A stretch of 64,000 bases of DNA, from positions 1-64,000 of the forward strand of contig NZ_AOGW02000004.1 of NCBI RefSeq assembly GCF_000332495.1, written 5' to 3'. The translations under genes and the position numbers were made by a program. Positions within the stretch are counted from its first letter, which is position 1, and the number at the start of each line of letters is the position of its first letter. The notes below the pieces were generated by a model. That model was not told where the DNA came from. It saw only the letters and a program-made list of their open reading frames with translations, and made no database searches. This DNA comes from Leptospira terpstrae serovar Hualin str. LT 11-33 = ATCC 700639. Lineage in GTDB: Bacteria > Spirochaetota > Leptospiria > Leptospirales > Leptospiraceae. Positions 10,134 to 21,195 of the stretch are shown in pieces.

Positions 10134-11129
10134 TTACTTTTGTTTGTTTAAAAGGATGATCCCAAAACTAAAGGAGGCGACCAAATAAAAACTCAAAAAA
10201 TAGAGAATTTGGACTCCTAACAATACATAGGGTGCATGAACCCACTGGCCACGTTCCACAAGTAAAAAGGGGAGGAAAATTCCCAAAATAGAAGGATAAA
10301 GAAAACTCATCACCCCCCGAATTCCTGGTTCGGACCAAGAAAGAGTGGAAAGGTATGCATAGAGCAGTCTTCCAAAGATACCCGAAAGGATACTTAATGG
10401 AAGGACCACGAGAATTTCTGTTCCAAGGCAAGTCGAGAAGGCAAGGGCTCCGATCCAGATTCCTATTTCTGATTCTGCCGGTACCATTTGTTTTTTAAAT
10501 TTTGACACCAACTGAAATCCCAGATGAGAGGAGATCCCATAGATGAGAATGGTTGCGACTTGTTTGTAAAAACTCCATTCGAGTTTCCAAGGAGATAGGA
10601 CCAAAAAGGCTACCGGGAGAAAAACTAAATAGACAAAACGAAAAGAATCATCACCTAACTTAGATTCCTTGTTTTCTTCAAACGGCCAAAACATCTCACG
10701 TGCCCAAACAAAGGCTCCGAGAGAAATAGCAAAAGGTAAAATCAAAGTATTGTCTTGGATTTGAATCGTTGTCTGAAAGAATTGAATCCCAAACAGAACC
10801 AAAATCCAAAACATATAGAGAAAAACCGATAAAAAATAGCGGCGATACACTTTAAAAGCAAAGATTCTTTCTTCTAAGGAAGTGTAAGAAAGAAATAACA
10901 ATAAATTACTTTTTGTGATGTAACCAAAAATAGAATCTGTGTTCCAAAGTGCCGATTGAATTCCCCATTTCTTCAGTGATTCCGTAAAAATAAATCCAAG
11001 AGCAGTGATTGCTGTCCATTGAAATAGTAAATCTCTACGTTTCCATTCCACAGAAATTCTAGAGAGAGAATGATATAAAAAGATTCCAGAAAGAATACAA
11101 AATAGAAATTCAGTTTCGACTACATTCAT
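10134..11129 (-). CDS. polytopic membrane protein of unknown function
   Basis: 331 residues, mostly hydrophobic, with about nine membrane spans separated by short basic loops. I do not recognise the family. Its start overlaps the stop of the 784-residue gene upstream by four bases (ATGA), so the two are translationally coupled and probably work together in the envelope. The stop is about 50 bases before the HD-GYP start on the same strand, so transcription may continue into that gene. There are no catalytic motifs I can point to. Confidence 0.7.
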   Translation of the reverse strand: MNVVETEFLFCILSGIFLYHSLSRISVEWKRRDLLFQWTAITALGFIFTESLKKWGIQSALWNTDSIFGYITKSNLLLFLSYTSLEERIFAFKVYRRYFLSVFLYMFWILVLFGIQFFQTTIQIQDNTLILPFAISLGAFVWAREMFWPFEENKESKLGDDSFRFVYLVFLPVAFLVLSPWKLEWSFYKQVATILIYGISSHLGFQLVSKFKKQMVPAESEIGIWIGALAFSTCLGTEILVVLPLSILSGIFGRLLYAYLSTLSWSEPGIRGVMSFLYPSILGIFLPFLLVERGQWVHAPYVLLGVQILYFLSFYLVASFSFGIILLNKQK

Positions 11130-13480
11130 GGATAAATTTCCTCACTGACGGTAAAAGGAAGAATGGAGTAAGGAGGTTCTCCATTTCGGTCTAAACTTTG
11201 AAAGTTATGGTGAAACCCTCGGATGGATTGGTTCCCAATCAGAATGAACTTTTCAGAACCAGCTGGTTTTAATAAAATACTACGGTTGAAAAAATACAGG
11301 ACGGGATTTGATTTTAATTCCTTTCCTATGTTTTGGAAATGCGGAAGGATTTTAGTATAAGGTTCATAAATATCAATGGAGTTGGCAGCTCGAATGATAA
11401 TGGTTTTTCCTTTTAAGTTGGGAATGGGGCGATTGCGAAGGATCCAATTGTTTGGATCTGTGTATAAAGTTTGGAACTCCCCCACTCCATCGGCAGAAAG
11501 AATTCTGATATTAGGAGATGAATACAATCTGTCTTTTAATTCAGGTTTTACTTTTTTTAAAAATAAATCCACTTCCCCAGGTAACTCCCATAATACGACT
11601 TCCATTCCCGAAAAATGTTTGGCAACAGCAAGAGAAGTAACACCAGGATATTCCGGATGGTTGAGTGCAGGCCCAATATCAAAAAATACAATTTGGTTTC
11701 CTTTTTCAAATCGTTTCAAATCACCAAACAAAGTTTTACGAAGGATGGACATTGGTTTGGATAAAAAGGCTTTCGAGTTGAGTAAGTCATCCAAAAAGAG
11801 ATTGGTATCTTCGAGTCTGTTTTCATAAGTTCTTGCTCGAATCTCTTCCTCTTGGCCATTAAACAAATAACGACCTGTGTAAGAACGAATGGTTCTTTCT
11901 TCTAATTCTACAAAGGTATTTTGGCTTTGAGGTTCCCAAGTATAAGGATAGATAGGTTTTCCTATTTCAAACGTATCGTTTGAAGGTAGGTCAACAATTT
12001 GTCCATAGGGAGAAAGCCTTATGTATTGTTTGTAAAAAATTTCCGTCTGTTCTGGATTATTTTTTAACTTAGTAAGAACAGCCAAATTGAATAAAGCATA
12101 ACGGTGGTATGGTTTTTCTTCAATTCCATAAATGGCTTTGGCATTGACGAGAGCTTCCCAAATCGATTTGGCAACACTCCATTTCCCAGATTTGTACAAT
12201 GAGGCGCCATATAAATTATATGAATACAAAGCGATTTCGTGATTGGGAAAACCTTCTTCTATGATTCGTTTTCTTTGGTTTTGTAAAATAGATACGGCCG
12301 CATCATAACGACCTAAATCATAGTAAATTTTGGCTAAGTTGTAGTCCAAATAAATTTGTTCCATAGGACTTGAGAGTTTTCCATGAATCGAAGACAATTC
12401 ATAGGATGCCAGTTCCGTTTGCGATAAGTCGTAAAGAAGAAGACCGTAAAAATAAGAATTCTCAATCGAAGATGGATCTTTCAAAAGTCCCAAAGTTTCA
12501 TAAAGTTTTTTTGCCGAGGTTAAATAATACACCGCCTCTTCTTTTTTACCTTCTAGAACGAAAGCCTTGCCCAGTAAAGAAATGGTATCAGCATAATCAC
12601 TATGGAATACGGATTTTGAAACTTCTTTTTCTTTTCTTGCGGCACTCGCAAACTCAATCACCTGACTCATTTCTTTTTTGGAAAAATAAAACTCAGCAAT
12701 GGATTTCGCAATGAAAAACCTTGTGTAAGAAGAAAGATTCGAATTCCCACCTACTGTCTTCCATACATCTTTGAATGATTCCTCCGTGCGTTTTTCTAAA
12801 CTTTGATTGAGTTTAAGAAACTGTAAATACTCCGAAGGGAATTCAAGCGACTTTAAAAAGGAAACTCTTTCTTCTTGTGGTAAAGTAGGATTGTATTCAC
12901 TCAAACGAACAAATTCTGATTCCGATAAAAATTCTTCTTGGGTGGGGATTTTCCATTCAGGAGATCTTTTTAACAAACGATGTAACCGAATGGTTTCATC
13001 CAGAAGATGAGAGAGGGATTGGTACATGAGGGAAACTAATTTTCCCCGTTCTTCGTAAGGTACAAAGATGGACTTACCTGAAAAACTAGCTTTTTGTTCT
13101 ATCGAATTGAGCTTAGGAGTGAAGGAGATTCCTTTCTCTTCCCACTCGAAACTTCCATAAAATATAAATTGAGAACGATTTTTTTTAGGTATGGAGAGAG
13201 AACTTTGCCTTCCTAAATACACAGCACCCGTTAATTTTTTAAATTCAAAATCAACAAGGTTTGTAAGCAATTCGAGAGTTTTCGGATCGGATATTTTTCC
13301 TTCGATTTCAAAGTCCCCTAAACTAAAAAAGGAAACAGTATCCGCAGATTCATAGGTAACCGGTAGGGATTCTTTTTGGATCGCATTACGAATCGAATAG
13401 TATAACGGAGCATAGGCGACAAATGCCAGAAGGGAAAAGGTTAGGAGGGTATTTTTTTGAAAGCGGGACAAGTTAAGCAA
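11126..13480 (-). CDS. membrane-anchored TPR-like protein with a C-terminal Rossmann-like domain
   Basis: 784 residues. One N-terminal membrane segment (about residues 10-30, LLTFSLLAFVAYAPLYY) is followed by a region of about 220 residues with no recognised fold. From about 250 to 500 there are helical repeats with the alanine/tyrosine spacing of TPRs (for example LAKIYYDLGRYDAAVSIL). The last ~220 residues contain IVFFDIGPALNHPEYPG and then VAKHFSGMEVVLWELP, a pattern resembling the nucleotide-binding start of a SAM-methyltransferase-like Rossmann fold. Enzymatic activity is not established. The TTG start has no clear Shine-Dalgarno sequence; another TTG three codons in is possible. Coupled to the downstream membrane protein by a four-base overlap. 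Confidence 0.7.
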   Translation of the reverse strand: MLNLSRFQKNTLLTFSLLAFVAYAPLYYSIRNAIQKESLPVTYESADTVSFFSLGDFEIEGKISDPKTLELLTNLVDFEFKKLTGAVYLGRQSSLSIPKKNRSQFIFYGSFEWEEKGISFTPKLNSIEQKASFSGKSIFVPYEERGKLVSLMYQSLSHLLDETIRLHRLLKRSPEWKIPTQEEFLSESEFVRLSEYNPTLPQEERVSFLKSLEFPSEYLQFLKLNQSLEKRTEESFKDVWKTVGGNSNLSSYTRFFIAKSIAEFYFSKKEMSQVIEFASAARKEKEVSKSVFHSDYADTISLLGKAFVLEGKKEEAVYYLTSAKKLYETLGLLKDPSSIENSYFYGLLLYDLSQTELASYELSSIHGKLSSPMEQIYLDYNLAKIYYDLGRYDAAVSILQNQRKRIIEEGFPNHEIALYSYNLYGASLYKSGKWSVAKSIWEALVNAKAIYGIEEKPYHRYALFNLAVLTKLKNNPEQTEIFYKQYIRLSPYGQIVDLPSNDTFEIGKPIYPYTWEPQSQNTFVELEERTIRSYTGRYLFNGQEEEIRARTYENRLEDTNLFLDDLLNSKAFLSKPMSILRKTLFGDLKRFEKGNQIVFFDIGPALNHPEYPGVTSLAVAKHFSGMEVVLWELPGEVDLFLKKVKPELKDRLYSSPNIRILSADGVGEFQTLYTDPNNWILRNRPIPNLKGKTIIIRAANSIDIYEPYTKILPHFQNIGKELKSNPVLYFFNRSILLKPAGSEKFILIGNQSIRGFHHNFQSLDRNGEPPYSILPFTVSEEIYP

Positions 13481-13534
13481 ATTCTAAAAAGTTTAGTTTG
13501 ACCTATTTTTCTTAGAATTTTGCAGAACTCAAGG

Positions 13535-13556
13535 AAAAAACGGGGTTGCCCCCGTT
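13535..13556 (-). terminator. rho-independent terminator after flgE
   Basis: Read on the minus strand, ACGGGG and CCCCGT form a six-pair GC-rich stem with a four-base loop, followed by six T. It lies 13 bases past the flgE stop, so it ends the fliK-flgD-flgE transcript. Confidence 0.85.
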
Positions 13557-13568
13557 AGTTAAAGAAAC

Positions 13569-14963
13569 TTATCGTTTGAGACCTAGAACTTCCTGGATCA
13601 TTTGGTCTGAAGTCACAATGGTCCGTGAGTTGGCTTGAAATCCTCTTTGAGTCACAATCATATCTGTAAACTGGTCGGATAAGTCTACGTTTGACATCTC
13701 AAGAAGGCCCGCATTGATCTTTCCACGGCCTTGGCTTCCTGCCTCACCAATGTTTGCGTCCCCTGAGTTCAAAGAGTAACTATACATCGTGTCCCCTTCT
13801 TTATTGAGACCCGCAGGGTTTGTAAAGTTAGCAAGAGCAATTCTTGCTAATGGTTGGCGTACCCCATTTGAAAATACACCAGTCACAGTCCCTGTGTTGT
13901 CAATGGAGAAAGACTCCATGTATCCCATCGGGTATCCGTCTTGTTTTACTGCTTTGGTCGTGAAATCAGAAGAAAATTGAGTGATTCCACCCACAAGTCC
14001 AGCTTCCCCTAAATTCAAACTGAATTTTTGTGCTGTAGGATTTCCAGGAATGCGAAAGGAAATATCAGCTTTGAGTTTTCCTGTAGTTTGAGAATCCACC
14101 CCATCTGATACGGAGATAATCTTTCCATCAGGAGTGAAGGAAACTTCTAACTCTTGGTTTCCAGAAACTTTTGTGTTTTCCCCACCGGTTCCACTTACAT
14201 CCACAGAAACTTGGCTTGAGTCTTCCAATTTGAAACGCATCTTCCATACGTTTTCTCTCATTTTGTAAAACTCTACTCCCATTTGGCGAGTGTTTCCAAG
14301 TTCATCATAAACATTAATAGAGGTTACATGGCCTCTTCTTTGGCGAGGATCTGGATCATTGATATAACGTTGGATATCTTCTTCTGTTGCGTCCGATGGA
14401 ACAGCAGCAACACTTGCATTGAGGTTGGATTGAAAATCTACGTTCTGAGTCGCACGAGCTGGTTCTTTAGAATAAAGAGGAATGACGATGTCTTCTAAAG
14501 ATCCTGCGGAGTTGATGTATTTGTTACCACCATCATCCAAACGAGAATTCCATCCTTGCACTTTCAGACCATTCGCAGGGTTTACATAAAAACCGTTTTT
14601 GTCTATGTTGAAAGCACCAGCGCGAGTATAAAATTGTTTATCTCCGTCTTTCACAACAAAGAATCCTTCACCAGAAACTGCAACATCTGTATTCTTTCCT
14701 GTGGTTTGCAAAGCACCTTGTGTCATAATTTTATCGATAGCCGCGATGAGAGAACCAAGACCCACTTGTTTCGGGTTTGTTCCCCCGATCCTTTCATTTG
14801 GTTCTGACGCACCTTGTAACTCTTGTGAAATCATGTCTTGGAAGGTAACTCGTTCGGTTTTGAAACCGTGTGTGTTTACGTTGGAGATGTTGTTACCAAT
14901 AACATCCATTCTTACTTGGTGGTTTTTCAATCCGGAAACTCCGGAGTAAAGTGATCTCATCAT
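13569..14963 (-). CDS. flgE: flagellar hook protein FlgE
   Basis: Structural protein of the hook that joins the basal body to the periplasmic filaments. The 464 residues carry the rod/hook/filament N-terminal motif [15 protein letters not shown] with [13 protein letters not shown], and the C-terminal [19 protein letters not shown] then [11 protein letters not shown]. It has no cysteine at all. The position equivalent to the cross-linking Cys of other spirochaetes is Ser179 (in VDFQSNLN), with Lys148 and Lys166 present. The Shine-Dalgarno sequence AGAGAGG lies ahead of two adjacent ATGs. Last gene of the fliK-flgD-flgE operon, followed by a terminator. Confidence 0.96.
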   Translation of the reverse strand: MMRSLYSGVSGLKNHQVRMDVIGNNISNVNTHGFKTERVTFQDMISQELQGASEPNERIGGTNPKQVGLGSLIAAIDKIMTQGALQTTGKNTDVAVSGEGFFVVKDGDKQFYTRAGAFNIDKNGFYVNPANGLKVQGWNSRLDDGGNKYINSAGSLEDIVIPLYSKEPARATQNVDFQSNLNASVAAVPSDATEEDIQRYINDPDPRQRRGHVTSINVYDELGNTRQMGVEFYKMRENVWKMRFKLEDSSQVSVDVSGTGGENTKVSGNQELEVSFTPDGKIISVSDGVDSQTTGKLKADISFRIPGNPTAQKFSLNLGEAGLVGGITQFSSDFTTKAVKQDGYPMGYMESFSIDNTGTVTGVFSNGVRQPLARIALANFTNPAGLNKEGDTMYSYSLNSGDANIGEAGSQGRGKINAGLLEMSNVDLSDQFTDMIVTQRGFQANSRTIVTSDQMIQEVLGLKR

Positions 14964-15001
14964 AACGTTATATCCTCTCTTTTTTTATCGACCTTTTTGA
15001 A

Positions 15002-15577
15002 TTAATCCTGATAAGCTTCTTGTTTTTTTAGCGTATTATTCGGAACGTTTGCCGGACGTTGAAACTCTGGCTCGGCTTTCAGTAAAGAAGGTTCAGAAAT
15101 CAAATTGATTTTTGCTACATCAAGCATTCTTCCGTTCACACGAACGTAAGTTTTTCCTTCGTTATCAAAAAGAATGGCACCAGCAAGTCCTGTAACATCT
15201 TCTCCGGTAACTAAATCCGGTCCTGATACAATTTTACCTACAACCGAATAACTTTGTTTAGATTCCATACGAGCAATTCCAGAAGAAATGTTTTTCATCT
15301 GCTCGAGAGATGAGAACTGTGCCATCTGTGCTATGAAGTCTTTGTCCTGCACAGGATTTGTAGGATCCTGGTGTGAAAGTTGAGTGAGAAGGAGTTTTAA
15401 AAAATCATCCTTTCCTAACTCTTTTTGTTTTTCCCGAATTTCAATTCCTTTGAGTCCACTTGTTTCTTCTTTATCCAGTTGTTCTAAATGTTTACGGATA
15501 TTGAAAGTGCGGTCTCCTTCAAAGTATTTAGTTCTTGCAGAGTTTTGTGTCGATATGTCTTGCATTCCGTCTGGCAT
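15002..15577 (-). CDS. flgD: flagellar hook assembly scaffold FlgD
   Basis: Hook-capping protein needed for polymerisation of FlgE. The 191 residues contain the FlgD signature [20 protein letters not shown], then [18 protein letters not shown]. The C-terminal part ([18 protein letters not shown]) is short, so the Ig/FnIII-like domains of larger FlgD proteins seem reduced. The start is set by AGAGGATCCC directly before the ATG. It sits 35 bases after fliK and 38 before flgE, in one operon. Confidence 0.94.
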   Translation of the reverse strand: MPDGMQDISTQNSARTKYFEGDRTFNIRKHLEQLDKEETSGLKGIEIREKQKELGKDDFLKLLLTQLSHQDPTNPVQDKDFIAQMAQFSSLEQMKNISSGIARMESKQSYSVVGKIVSGPDLVTGEDVTGLAGAILFDNEGKTYVRVNGRMLDVAKINLISEPSLLKAEPEFQRPANVPNNTLKKQEAYQD

Positions 15578-15612
15578 GGGATCCTCTATTTTTTTCTATA
15601 TTTACAGGTGTT

Positions 15613-17253
15613 TTAAGCGAAAAATTCCAAAGCCTTGGATTCTTCGAATGAAGGAGAACCAAGAAGGTCTGCCCCTTCTTCTAACCCAATTTTGTTTTCG
15701 GAATGACGAAACCGTGCTGCATCCACCATCGTTTGGTAGAGTTCATTCTGTTCGTTACGATCGGAAAGTCCACTTCCATCATCCCATAAATCAATGATGA
15801 GCGCTTGTAAGTCGAGACCAGATTCTTTTAAGTTTTCTTTAATGGTTTGGATTTCGTTTTGAAGAGATTTTTGTAACTCTTCTGATTCAACAAGGATACG
15901 TCCTTCTACCTTATCCCCATCGACTGTGACTTTCAATGTAAGTCTTCCATATTCCTTAGGATTCATTACGATCTCAGCACTAGACTTTCCATTTTGTACA
16001 ATATCGAACCTAGCTTGTTTGATGAGTTCGTCTATGTTTTGTTTGAGATTGGTTTCTTTCGGTTTCGTTGTTTTTTCAGAAGTACGAATCTCTTCTGTTT
16101 TGGATGTCATCTTATTTTCAAGAGTAGAAAATTGGAACCCTTGTTTGGAACTCCGTTCGTCAGCAGAGCGGCCACCCTCTTCCCCTGATTTAGAAGGAGT
16201 TCCCATTTGAATGTTTTGAACTAACATGGCTTCCGTGGATTTTTGTTTTTCTTGGGATGTAGGAATCTTAGAATCTTGTTTTTGGAATTCTTTGTCCTTT
16301 ACCCCGAGAGAACGAATCATCTTATCAGCATTTTGTGTTTGGTTGGATTTATCCAGTTCCGAATGGTTATCGGTATTTTCTGATCCACTCTTTGTTTGTT
16401 TAGAAGACTTTAGTTTTCCATCGGTTTTACGAACAGAGTGTTCGCTAGAAAGGTCGTATCCTTCTACTTTCACTTCTTTTCCTTTCGCAAAAACCAAATC
16501 AGAAACTTGGGAACCTGAATGGATCACTTCCATCTTTGTTCCCAAAGAAACTGGTTTCCCATTTGTTTTTTTATCTTCTAAGGTTTTTTTATCACTTTTA
16601 GGAAAGGGAATTAAATTTGAATCTTTGACCAAAGGAGTTTGCGACTTTGCCGCACCGGGCTCGATTGTTCTTTTGGATTGTTCTGAAAGGAAAAAACTTT
16701 CAGCAAGTTTTTTAGCCTCATCAATAAAGGCATTTCCTTCTTTTGGGGAATAGGCTTGTGATTTTTCTGCAGACTTTTGTAAGGAAAGTAAAACGGTTTT
16801 TTCTTTCATTGCCATTTCATTCAATTGGTTGGCCGATACCATGGACCTATCCCAATCTACAGTCGAGGTGACAATCCCAAGACTATACTCCAAAGCGTCA
16901 CGGTCTAAATCTTCTTCTTCAGAAGACTCACCATCTTCGCCTTGCACAATTCTATCTTTTTCAATGGTTTCTTCGTTTTTGATTTCAGAAGTACTATTTA
17001 ACGGTTGTTTTGTGGCTTCATCTAATTTAGAAATTTCTGTTTGAGAAGCTGTATTTTCATTTTCTTGACCTGGAGATTTGTATTCCGAGGGACTTTTTGG
17101 TTTTTCCGAATGCACTTGGAATTCACGTTCCAAAATTTCTCCAAAACTTTCGCGCACCGCTTGTGCATGGTTTTCTTCCCCACTCCGTCTTGCGGACTTC
17201 CAATCCACTTGTGGGAATTGAATTAAGTTTTGGTTTTCAACTTTTACGTTCAT
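15613..17253 (-). CDS. fliK: flagellar hook-length control protein FliK
   Basis: Secreted ruler that sets hook length and switches export specificity. 546 residues. The first ~400 are polar, low complexity and rich in Ser/Lys/Glu/Gln, as usual for FliK. The conserved C-terminal domain (about 410-490) is visible as SSAEIVMNPKEYGRLTLKVT, then GRILVESEELQKSLQNEI and LKESGLDLQALII. The start follows AAGGAGAAGG. It is the first gene of the hook operon and divergent from the sulfate importer. Assignment rests on the C-terminal domain plus the flgD-flgE context. Confidence 0.9.
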   Translation of the reverse strand: MNVKVENQNLIQFPQVDWKSARRSGEENHAQAVRESFGEILEREFQVHSEKPKSPSEYKSPGQENENTASQTEISKLDEATKQPLNSTSEIKNEETIEKDRIVQGEDGESSEEEDLDRDALEYSLGIVTSTVDWDRSMVSANQLNEMAMKEKTVLLSLQKSAEKSQAYSPKEGNAFIDEAKKLAESFFLSEQSKRTIEPGAAKSQTPLVKDSNLIPFPKSDKKTLEDKKTNGKPVSLGTKMEVIHSGSQVSDLVFAKGKEVKVEGYDLSSEHSVRKTDGKLKSSKQTKSGSENTDNHSELDKSNQTQNADKMIRSLGVKDKEFQKQDSKIPTSQEKQKSTEAMLVQNIQMGTPSKSGEEGGRSADERSSKQGFQFSTLENKMTSKTEEIRTSEKTTKPKETNLKQNIDELIKQARFDIVQNGKSSAEIVMNPKEYGRLTLKVTVDGDKVEGRILVESEELQKSLQNEIQTIKENLKESGLDLQALIIDLWDDGSGLSDRNEQNELYQTMVDAARFRHSENKIGLEEGADLLGSPSFEESKALEFFA

Positions 17254-17433
17254 GGGGGTGCCTTCTCCCTTAAGGATCGAACTTCCCCAGATTTCCTTGA
17301 GAGAATTATCTTCTTCCTTTTCTGGTTTATGTCTGGTGAGGGAAAATTAAGGGTTTTATGAAATAAATTTCGTTTGACAAATATTCACTAAATTGGAGGA
17401 TGAGTTTGATTTATTAATCAAAAGGGCGCAAAA

Positions 17434-18471
17434 ATGAAAAAAATTACCCGTATTTCGACTTTAAAACCAACAATTTCTGCAATATTGTGCATTTTTCTTA
17501 GCATTGGGGCTCTCTCTTCCCTGGCTGCGGAATCTACTTTCCTCCATGTGTCCTTTGACCCAACACGGGAATTGTATGAAGAAATCAATAAATCCTTCTT
17601 AAAAGTATGGAAGGAAAAGAAAGGAAGCGAATTTGCCATCCAACAGTCCCATGGTGGATCCGGAAAACAAGCACGTGCAGTGATTGATGGTTTGGATGCC
17701 GACGTTGTAAGTCTTGCACTTTCCTACGATATCGATAGCATCTCCGCCAAATCAGGGTTAATCGATGCCAATTGGCAAAAAAAACTTCCAAACAATAGTG
17801 TTCCTTACTACTCAACTATTGTATTTTTGGTTCGTAAATCCAATCCTAAAAAAATCAAAGATTGGGATGACATTGTAAAACCAGGCGTTTCCATCATCAC
17901 TCCAAATCCAAAAACAAGTGGAGGCGCAAGATGGAATTATCTTGCAGCATACGGATTTGCAAAACGTAAATACAAGTCTGATGAAAAAGCAACTGACTTT
18001 GTGAAAGCCCTATTCAAAAATACTTCTGTTTTAGACACGGGAGCCCGCGGATCCACAACTACTTTTGTCCAAAGAGGAATTGGTGATGTTCTCATCACAT
18101 GGGAAAATGAAGCAAAACTTTCTTTAGATGAAGAAAAAAGATCAGGAAAAAATACTTTAGAAGTAGTTTATCCTTCAGAATCGATCAAAGCCGAAACACC
18201 GGTGGCTGTAGTGACTAAAACTGCTACAGAAAAAGGCAATTTGGAAAAAGCGACTACTTACCTCGAGTTCCTCTATACAAAAGAAGGACAATCCATCATC
18301 GCTAAACATTTTTTTAGACCCACTGACGCTGCGACTGCAAAGGCTTCTTCCAAAGAATTTCCAAACATTAAATTATTTTCCCTATCCGATTTAGGGGAAA
18401 CTTGGGATTCTGCACAGAAAAAACATTTTGCAGATGCAGGTGTCTTTGATGCCATCTACAAAACCCAATAA
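17434..18471 (+). CDS. sbp: periplasmic sulfate-binding protein
   Basis: Substrate-binding subunit of the SulT sulfate/thiosulfate importer. 345 residues, with a Sec signal peptide (a charged start, then the hydrophobic stretch [20 protein letters not shown]). Family motifs are [52 protein letters not shown] and [19 protein letters not shown]. Sbp and CysP are close; Sbp is preferred but thiosulfate use cannot be excluded. AAGGG precedes the ATG. First gene of sbp-cysT-cysW-cysA, and divergent from fliK across 180 bases. Confidence 0.93.
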   Translation: MKKITRISTLKPTISAILCIFLSIGALSSLAAESTFLHVSFDPTRELYEEINKSFLKVWKEKKGSEFAIQQSHGGSGKQARAVIDGLDADVVSLALSYDIDSISAKSGLIDANWQKKLPNNSVPYYSTIVFLVRKSNPKKIKDWDDIVKPGVSIITPNPKTSGGARWNYLAAYGFAKRKYKSDEKATDFVKALFKNTSVLDTGARGSTTTFVQRGIGDVLITWENEAKLSLDEEKRSGKNTLEVVYPSESIKAETPVAVVTKTATEKGNLEKATTYLEFLYTKEGQSIIAKHFFRPTDAATAKASSKEFPNIKLFSLSDLGETWDSAQKKHFADAGVFDAIYKTQ

Positions 18472-18474
18472 AAT

Positions 18475-19302
18475 ATGCTTATAGAAACGCGGCCATATAA
18501 AAAAATACATTTTGGAATCAGTTTAGGACTGACAGTTTTTTACTCGTCCGCGGTTGTCATCATCCCCCTTCTAGGACTCTTCTTCCATTCTCTCGGGATT
18601 GGAGTTTCGGGAATCCTAGAAGTTTTTTCAGACAATAGAATTCGCTCGGCACTTTTTTTAAGTTTCAGCGTGGGATTCATTTCCGCCATCATCAACCTCT
18701 TCATTGGATTTTTATTTGCTTGGGTTCTTGTTCGTTATGACTTTCCTTTTAAAAAACTCCTCGATACCTTAATTGATTTGCCTTTCACTCTACCGACGGC
18801 AGTTGCCGGAATTGCCCTTACCACCATATATTCCCAAAAAGGAATCATTGGATCCTATTTTGAAGCTTGGGGAATTAAAATTGCTTATACTCCGATCGGG
18901 ATTGTCATTGCTTTAGTATTTATTGGATTTCCTTTTGTAGTTCGCACTGTGCAACCTGTCATCGAAGAATTACCAAAAGAATTAGAAGAAAGTGCACGTT
19001 GTCTTGGAGCCACTCCGTTTCAAACATTTTACAAAGTATTACTTCCAGAACTTTGGCCTTCTATCTTAGCTGGTACGGGAATGGCATTTGCCAGAAGTAT
19101 TGGTGAATACGGATCTGTTGTTTTTATTTCCGGAAACATTCCAGGGAAAACAGAAATCCTTCCTCTACTGATCGTCACCAAACTAGAACAATACGAATAT
19201 GAAAAAGCAACTTCAATTGCTCTTGTGATGTTACTCACTTCTTTTCTTTTTATGTTTTTGATTAATTTACTCCAAGACCGGGCATCTAAAAAATTATCAT
19301 GA
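18475..19302 (+). CDS. cysT: sulfate ABC transporter permease CysT
   Basis: Inner-membrane permease of the sulfate importer, 275 residues with about six membrane spans. The permease-ATPase coupling loop is [20 protein letters not shown], and the end [20 protein letters not shown] is typical of CysT (also called CysU). It begins three bases after the sbp stop without its own Shine-Dalgarno sequence, so translation is probably coupled. It overlaps cysW by four bases. Confidence 0.94.
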   Translation: MLIETRPYKKIHFGISLGLTVFYSSAVVIIPLLGLFFHSLGIGVSGILEVFSDNRIRSALFLSFSVGFISAIINLFIGFLFAWVLVRYDFPFKKLLDTLIDLPFTLPTAVAGIALTTIYSQKGIIGSYFEAWGIKIAYTPIGIVIALVFIGFPFVVRTVQPVIEELPKELEESARCLGATPFQTFYKVLLPELWPSILAGTGMAFARSIGEYGSVVFISGNIPGKTEILPLLIVTKLEQYEYEKATSIALVMLLTSFLFMFLINLLQDRASKKLS

Positions 19303-20114
19303 AAATCAAAATTTTACCCATTTTCCTGGTGTTTTTAGCTTATATTCTGGCTGGGATCATTCTTATTTTACCAATCTATACCGTTTTTTCAGAAGCCTTT
19401 TCGGAAGGAATTCCAAAATACATTGAATCCATTACAGGGGAATACGCACTCTATGCCATAGGGCTAACTATAAAAGTATCCGTTGTCTCTGTAATTTTAA
19501 ATACGATCTTTGGTGTGACAGCAGCATTCACTATCACTAGGTTTCAATTTCCAGGTAAAAATATTTTAGTTACTATTATTGATTCTCCTTTTGCAGTTTC
19601 TCCTGTTGTTTCAGGTCTCATCTTTTTATTGTTATTTGGTAGGCAAGGTTACTTTGGCAATTTTCTTTCCGCACATTCAATCAAAATAGTTTTTAATACT
19701 CCAGGCCTAATCCTTGCGACAGTTTTTATTACCTTTCCTTTTGTTGCAAGAGAGCTCATTCCGCTTATGCAAAGCCAAGGAAGAGAAGAAGAGGAAGCTG
19801 GTTTATTACTAGGTGCTAGTTTTTTCCAACTACTCAAACGGGTCATCCTACCAAACATCAAATGGGGTCTGTTATACGGAATTATCCTTTGTAATGCTAG
19901 GGCCATGGGAGAATTTGGTGCTGTTTCTGTCCTTAGTGGACATATCCGAGGAAAAACGACCACCCTCCCTTTGCACATAGAAATGTTATATAATGAGTTT
20001 GATTCGGTAGGAGCTTTTTCCTGTGCCACCTTACTTGTGTTTCTCTCACTACTCACACTCATCTTTAAATTGATTTTGGAAAAACGAACCGCGAGTCAAA
20101 AAAATGCCGATTGA
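19299..20114 (+). CDS. cysW: sulfate ABC transporter permease CysW
   Basis: Second permease of the sulfate importer, 271 residues with about six membrane spans. The coupling loop reads [20 protein letters not shown], and the CysW-type segment [19 protein letters not shown] is present. Starts inside the cysT stop (ATGA) and overlaps cysA by 11 bases, giving a tightly coupled unit. Confidence 0.94.
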   Translation: MKIKILPIFLVFLAYILAGIILILPIYTVFSEAFSEGIPKYIESITGEYALYAIGLTIKVSVVSVILNTIFGVTAAFTITRFQFPGKNILVTIIDSPFAVSPVVSGLIFLLLFGRQGYFGNFLSAHSIKIVFNTPGLILATVFITFPFVARELIPLMQSQGREEEEAGLLLGASFFQLLKRVILPNIKWGLLYGIILCNARAMGEFGAVSVLSGHIRGKTTTLPLHIEMLYNEFDSVGAFSCATLLVFLSLLTLIFKLILEKRTASQKNAD

Positions 20115-21168
20115 AATCAGTCATGTAAATAAAACCTTTGGGTCATTCACCGCACTAAAAGATGTAAACCTATCGATCCCTGATGGAGAACTGGTAGCAC
20201 TCCTCGGTCCTTCGGGATCTGGGAAAACTACTTTACTGCGAATCATAGCAGGCCTTGAAGAACCTTCTTCCGGGAAAGTAGAATTTGTAGGCGAAAATTT
20301 ATCTAAATCCAAAATTCAAAATGGGGAAGTGGGTTTTGTTTTCCAACACTATGCCCTCTTTCGCCACATGACCATTGCGGAGAACATAGGCTTTGGATTG
20401 GAAGTAAGACCCAAGGCATTACGACCCCCCAAAGAAGAAATCAAAGAAAAAATTTCTAAATTACTCACACTCATCCAACTAGAAAAATTCCACAACCGTT
20501 ACCCACATGAATTGTCCGGGGGACAACGCCAACGTGTGGCATTGGCACGGGCCCTTGCCATCGAACCAAAGTTTTTGTTATTGGATGAGCCCTTCGGTGC
20601 TCTCGATGCCAAAGTCAGAAAAGAACTCCGCAACTGGTTACGCCGCCTTCATGATGAAATCCATATCACCAGTGTCTTTGTCACCCATGACCAAGAAGAA
20701 GCATTGGAAGTCAGTGACCGCATTGTCATCTTAAACCAAGGCCAATTGGAACAAGTAGGAAGTCCGGACGAAGTGTACAACAAACCTAAGTCCCCTTTTG
20801 TGTTCCATTTTCTAGGAGATGTGAATCTCTTCCATGGCCGAATCGAAGAAGGAAAAACTAAAATTGGTGACTTTGCTCTCGAGAGTTCTGAACACCAGGA
20901 TATAAAAGAATCTGTAGCTGTGGCGTACGTTCGCCCGTATGATGTAGAAATTGTAAGAGAAGCCGACCAAGGCATTGCGGCAGAAATCCAATACATCCAT
21001 TCCACGGGTCGAAATGTGCGAGTGGAGCTCAAACGAGTGGACACAGGCACCCTGATTGAATCGGTTTTAGAGCAGGAAACCTACCGAATCCTGAACCTTT
21101 TGCCGGGAGAGACCGTCTATTTGAGGATTAAAAAAGCAAAAGTTTACGTAGAAGACTTCTCTATCTAG
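20104..21168 (+). CDS. cysA: sulfate ABC transporter ATP-binding protein
   Basis: ATPase that powers the CysTW permease, cytoplasmic face. 354 residues: Walker [16 protein letters not shown]-loop [13 protein letters not shown], signature [15 protein letters not shown], Walker [17 protein letters not shown]-loop VTHDQEEAL. The last ~110 residues form a TOBE-like regulatory domain, as in CysA. Last gene of the importer; the next gene starts about 70 bases on, after an inverted repeat. Confidence 0.95.
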   Translation: MPIEISHVNKTFGSFTALKDVNLSIPDGELVALLGPSGSGKTTLLRIIAGLEEPSSGKVEFVGENLSKSKIQNGEVGFVFQHYALFRHMTIAENIGFGLEVRPKALRPPKEEIKEKISKLLTLIQLEKFHNRYPHELSGGQRQRVALARALAIEPKFLLLDEPFGALDAKVRKELRNWLRRLHDEIHITSVFVTHDQEEALEVSDRIVILNQGQLEQVGSPDEVYNKPKSPFVFHFLGDVNLFHGRIEEGKTKIGDFALESSEHQDIKESVAVAYVRPYDVEIVREADQGIAAEIQYIHSTGRNVRVELKRVDTGTLIESVLEQETYRILNLLPGETVYLRIKKAKVYVEDFSI

Positions 21169-21195
21169 TATTTTCCGCTAATATAGTTTACAAAT

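Noticed and set aside
16226..16753. Long plus-strand frame opposite fliK (175 codons)
   Set aside because: Arises from the Ser/Lys-rich codon bias of fliK on the other strand; the protein looks like no known family and other antisense frames overlap it.
17374..17379. TTGACA upstream of sbp as a -35 box
   Set aside because: No -10-like hexamer occurs 16-19 bases downstream, so I did not call a promoter.
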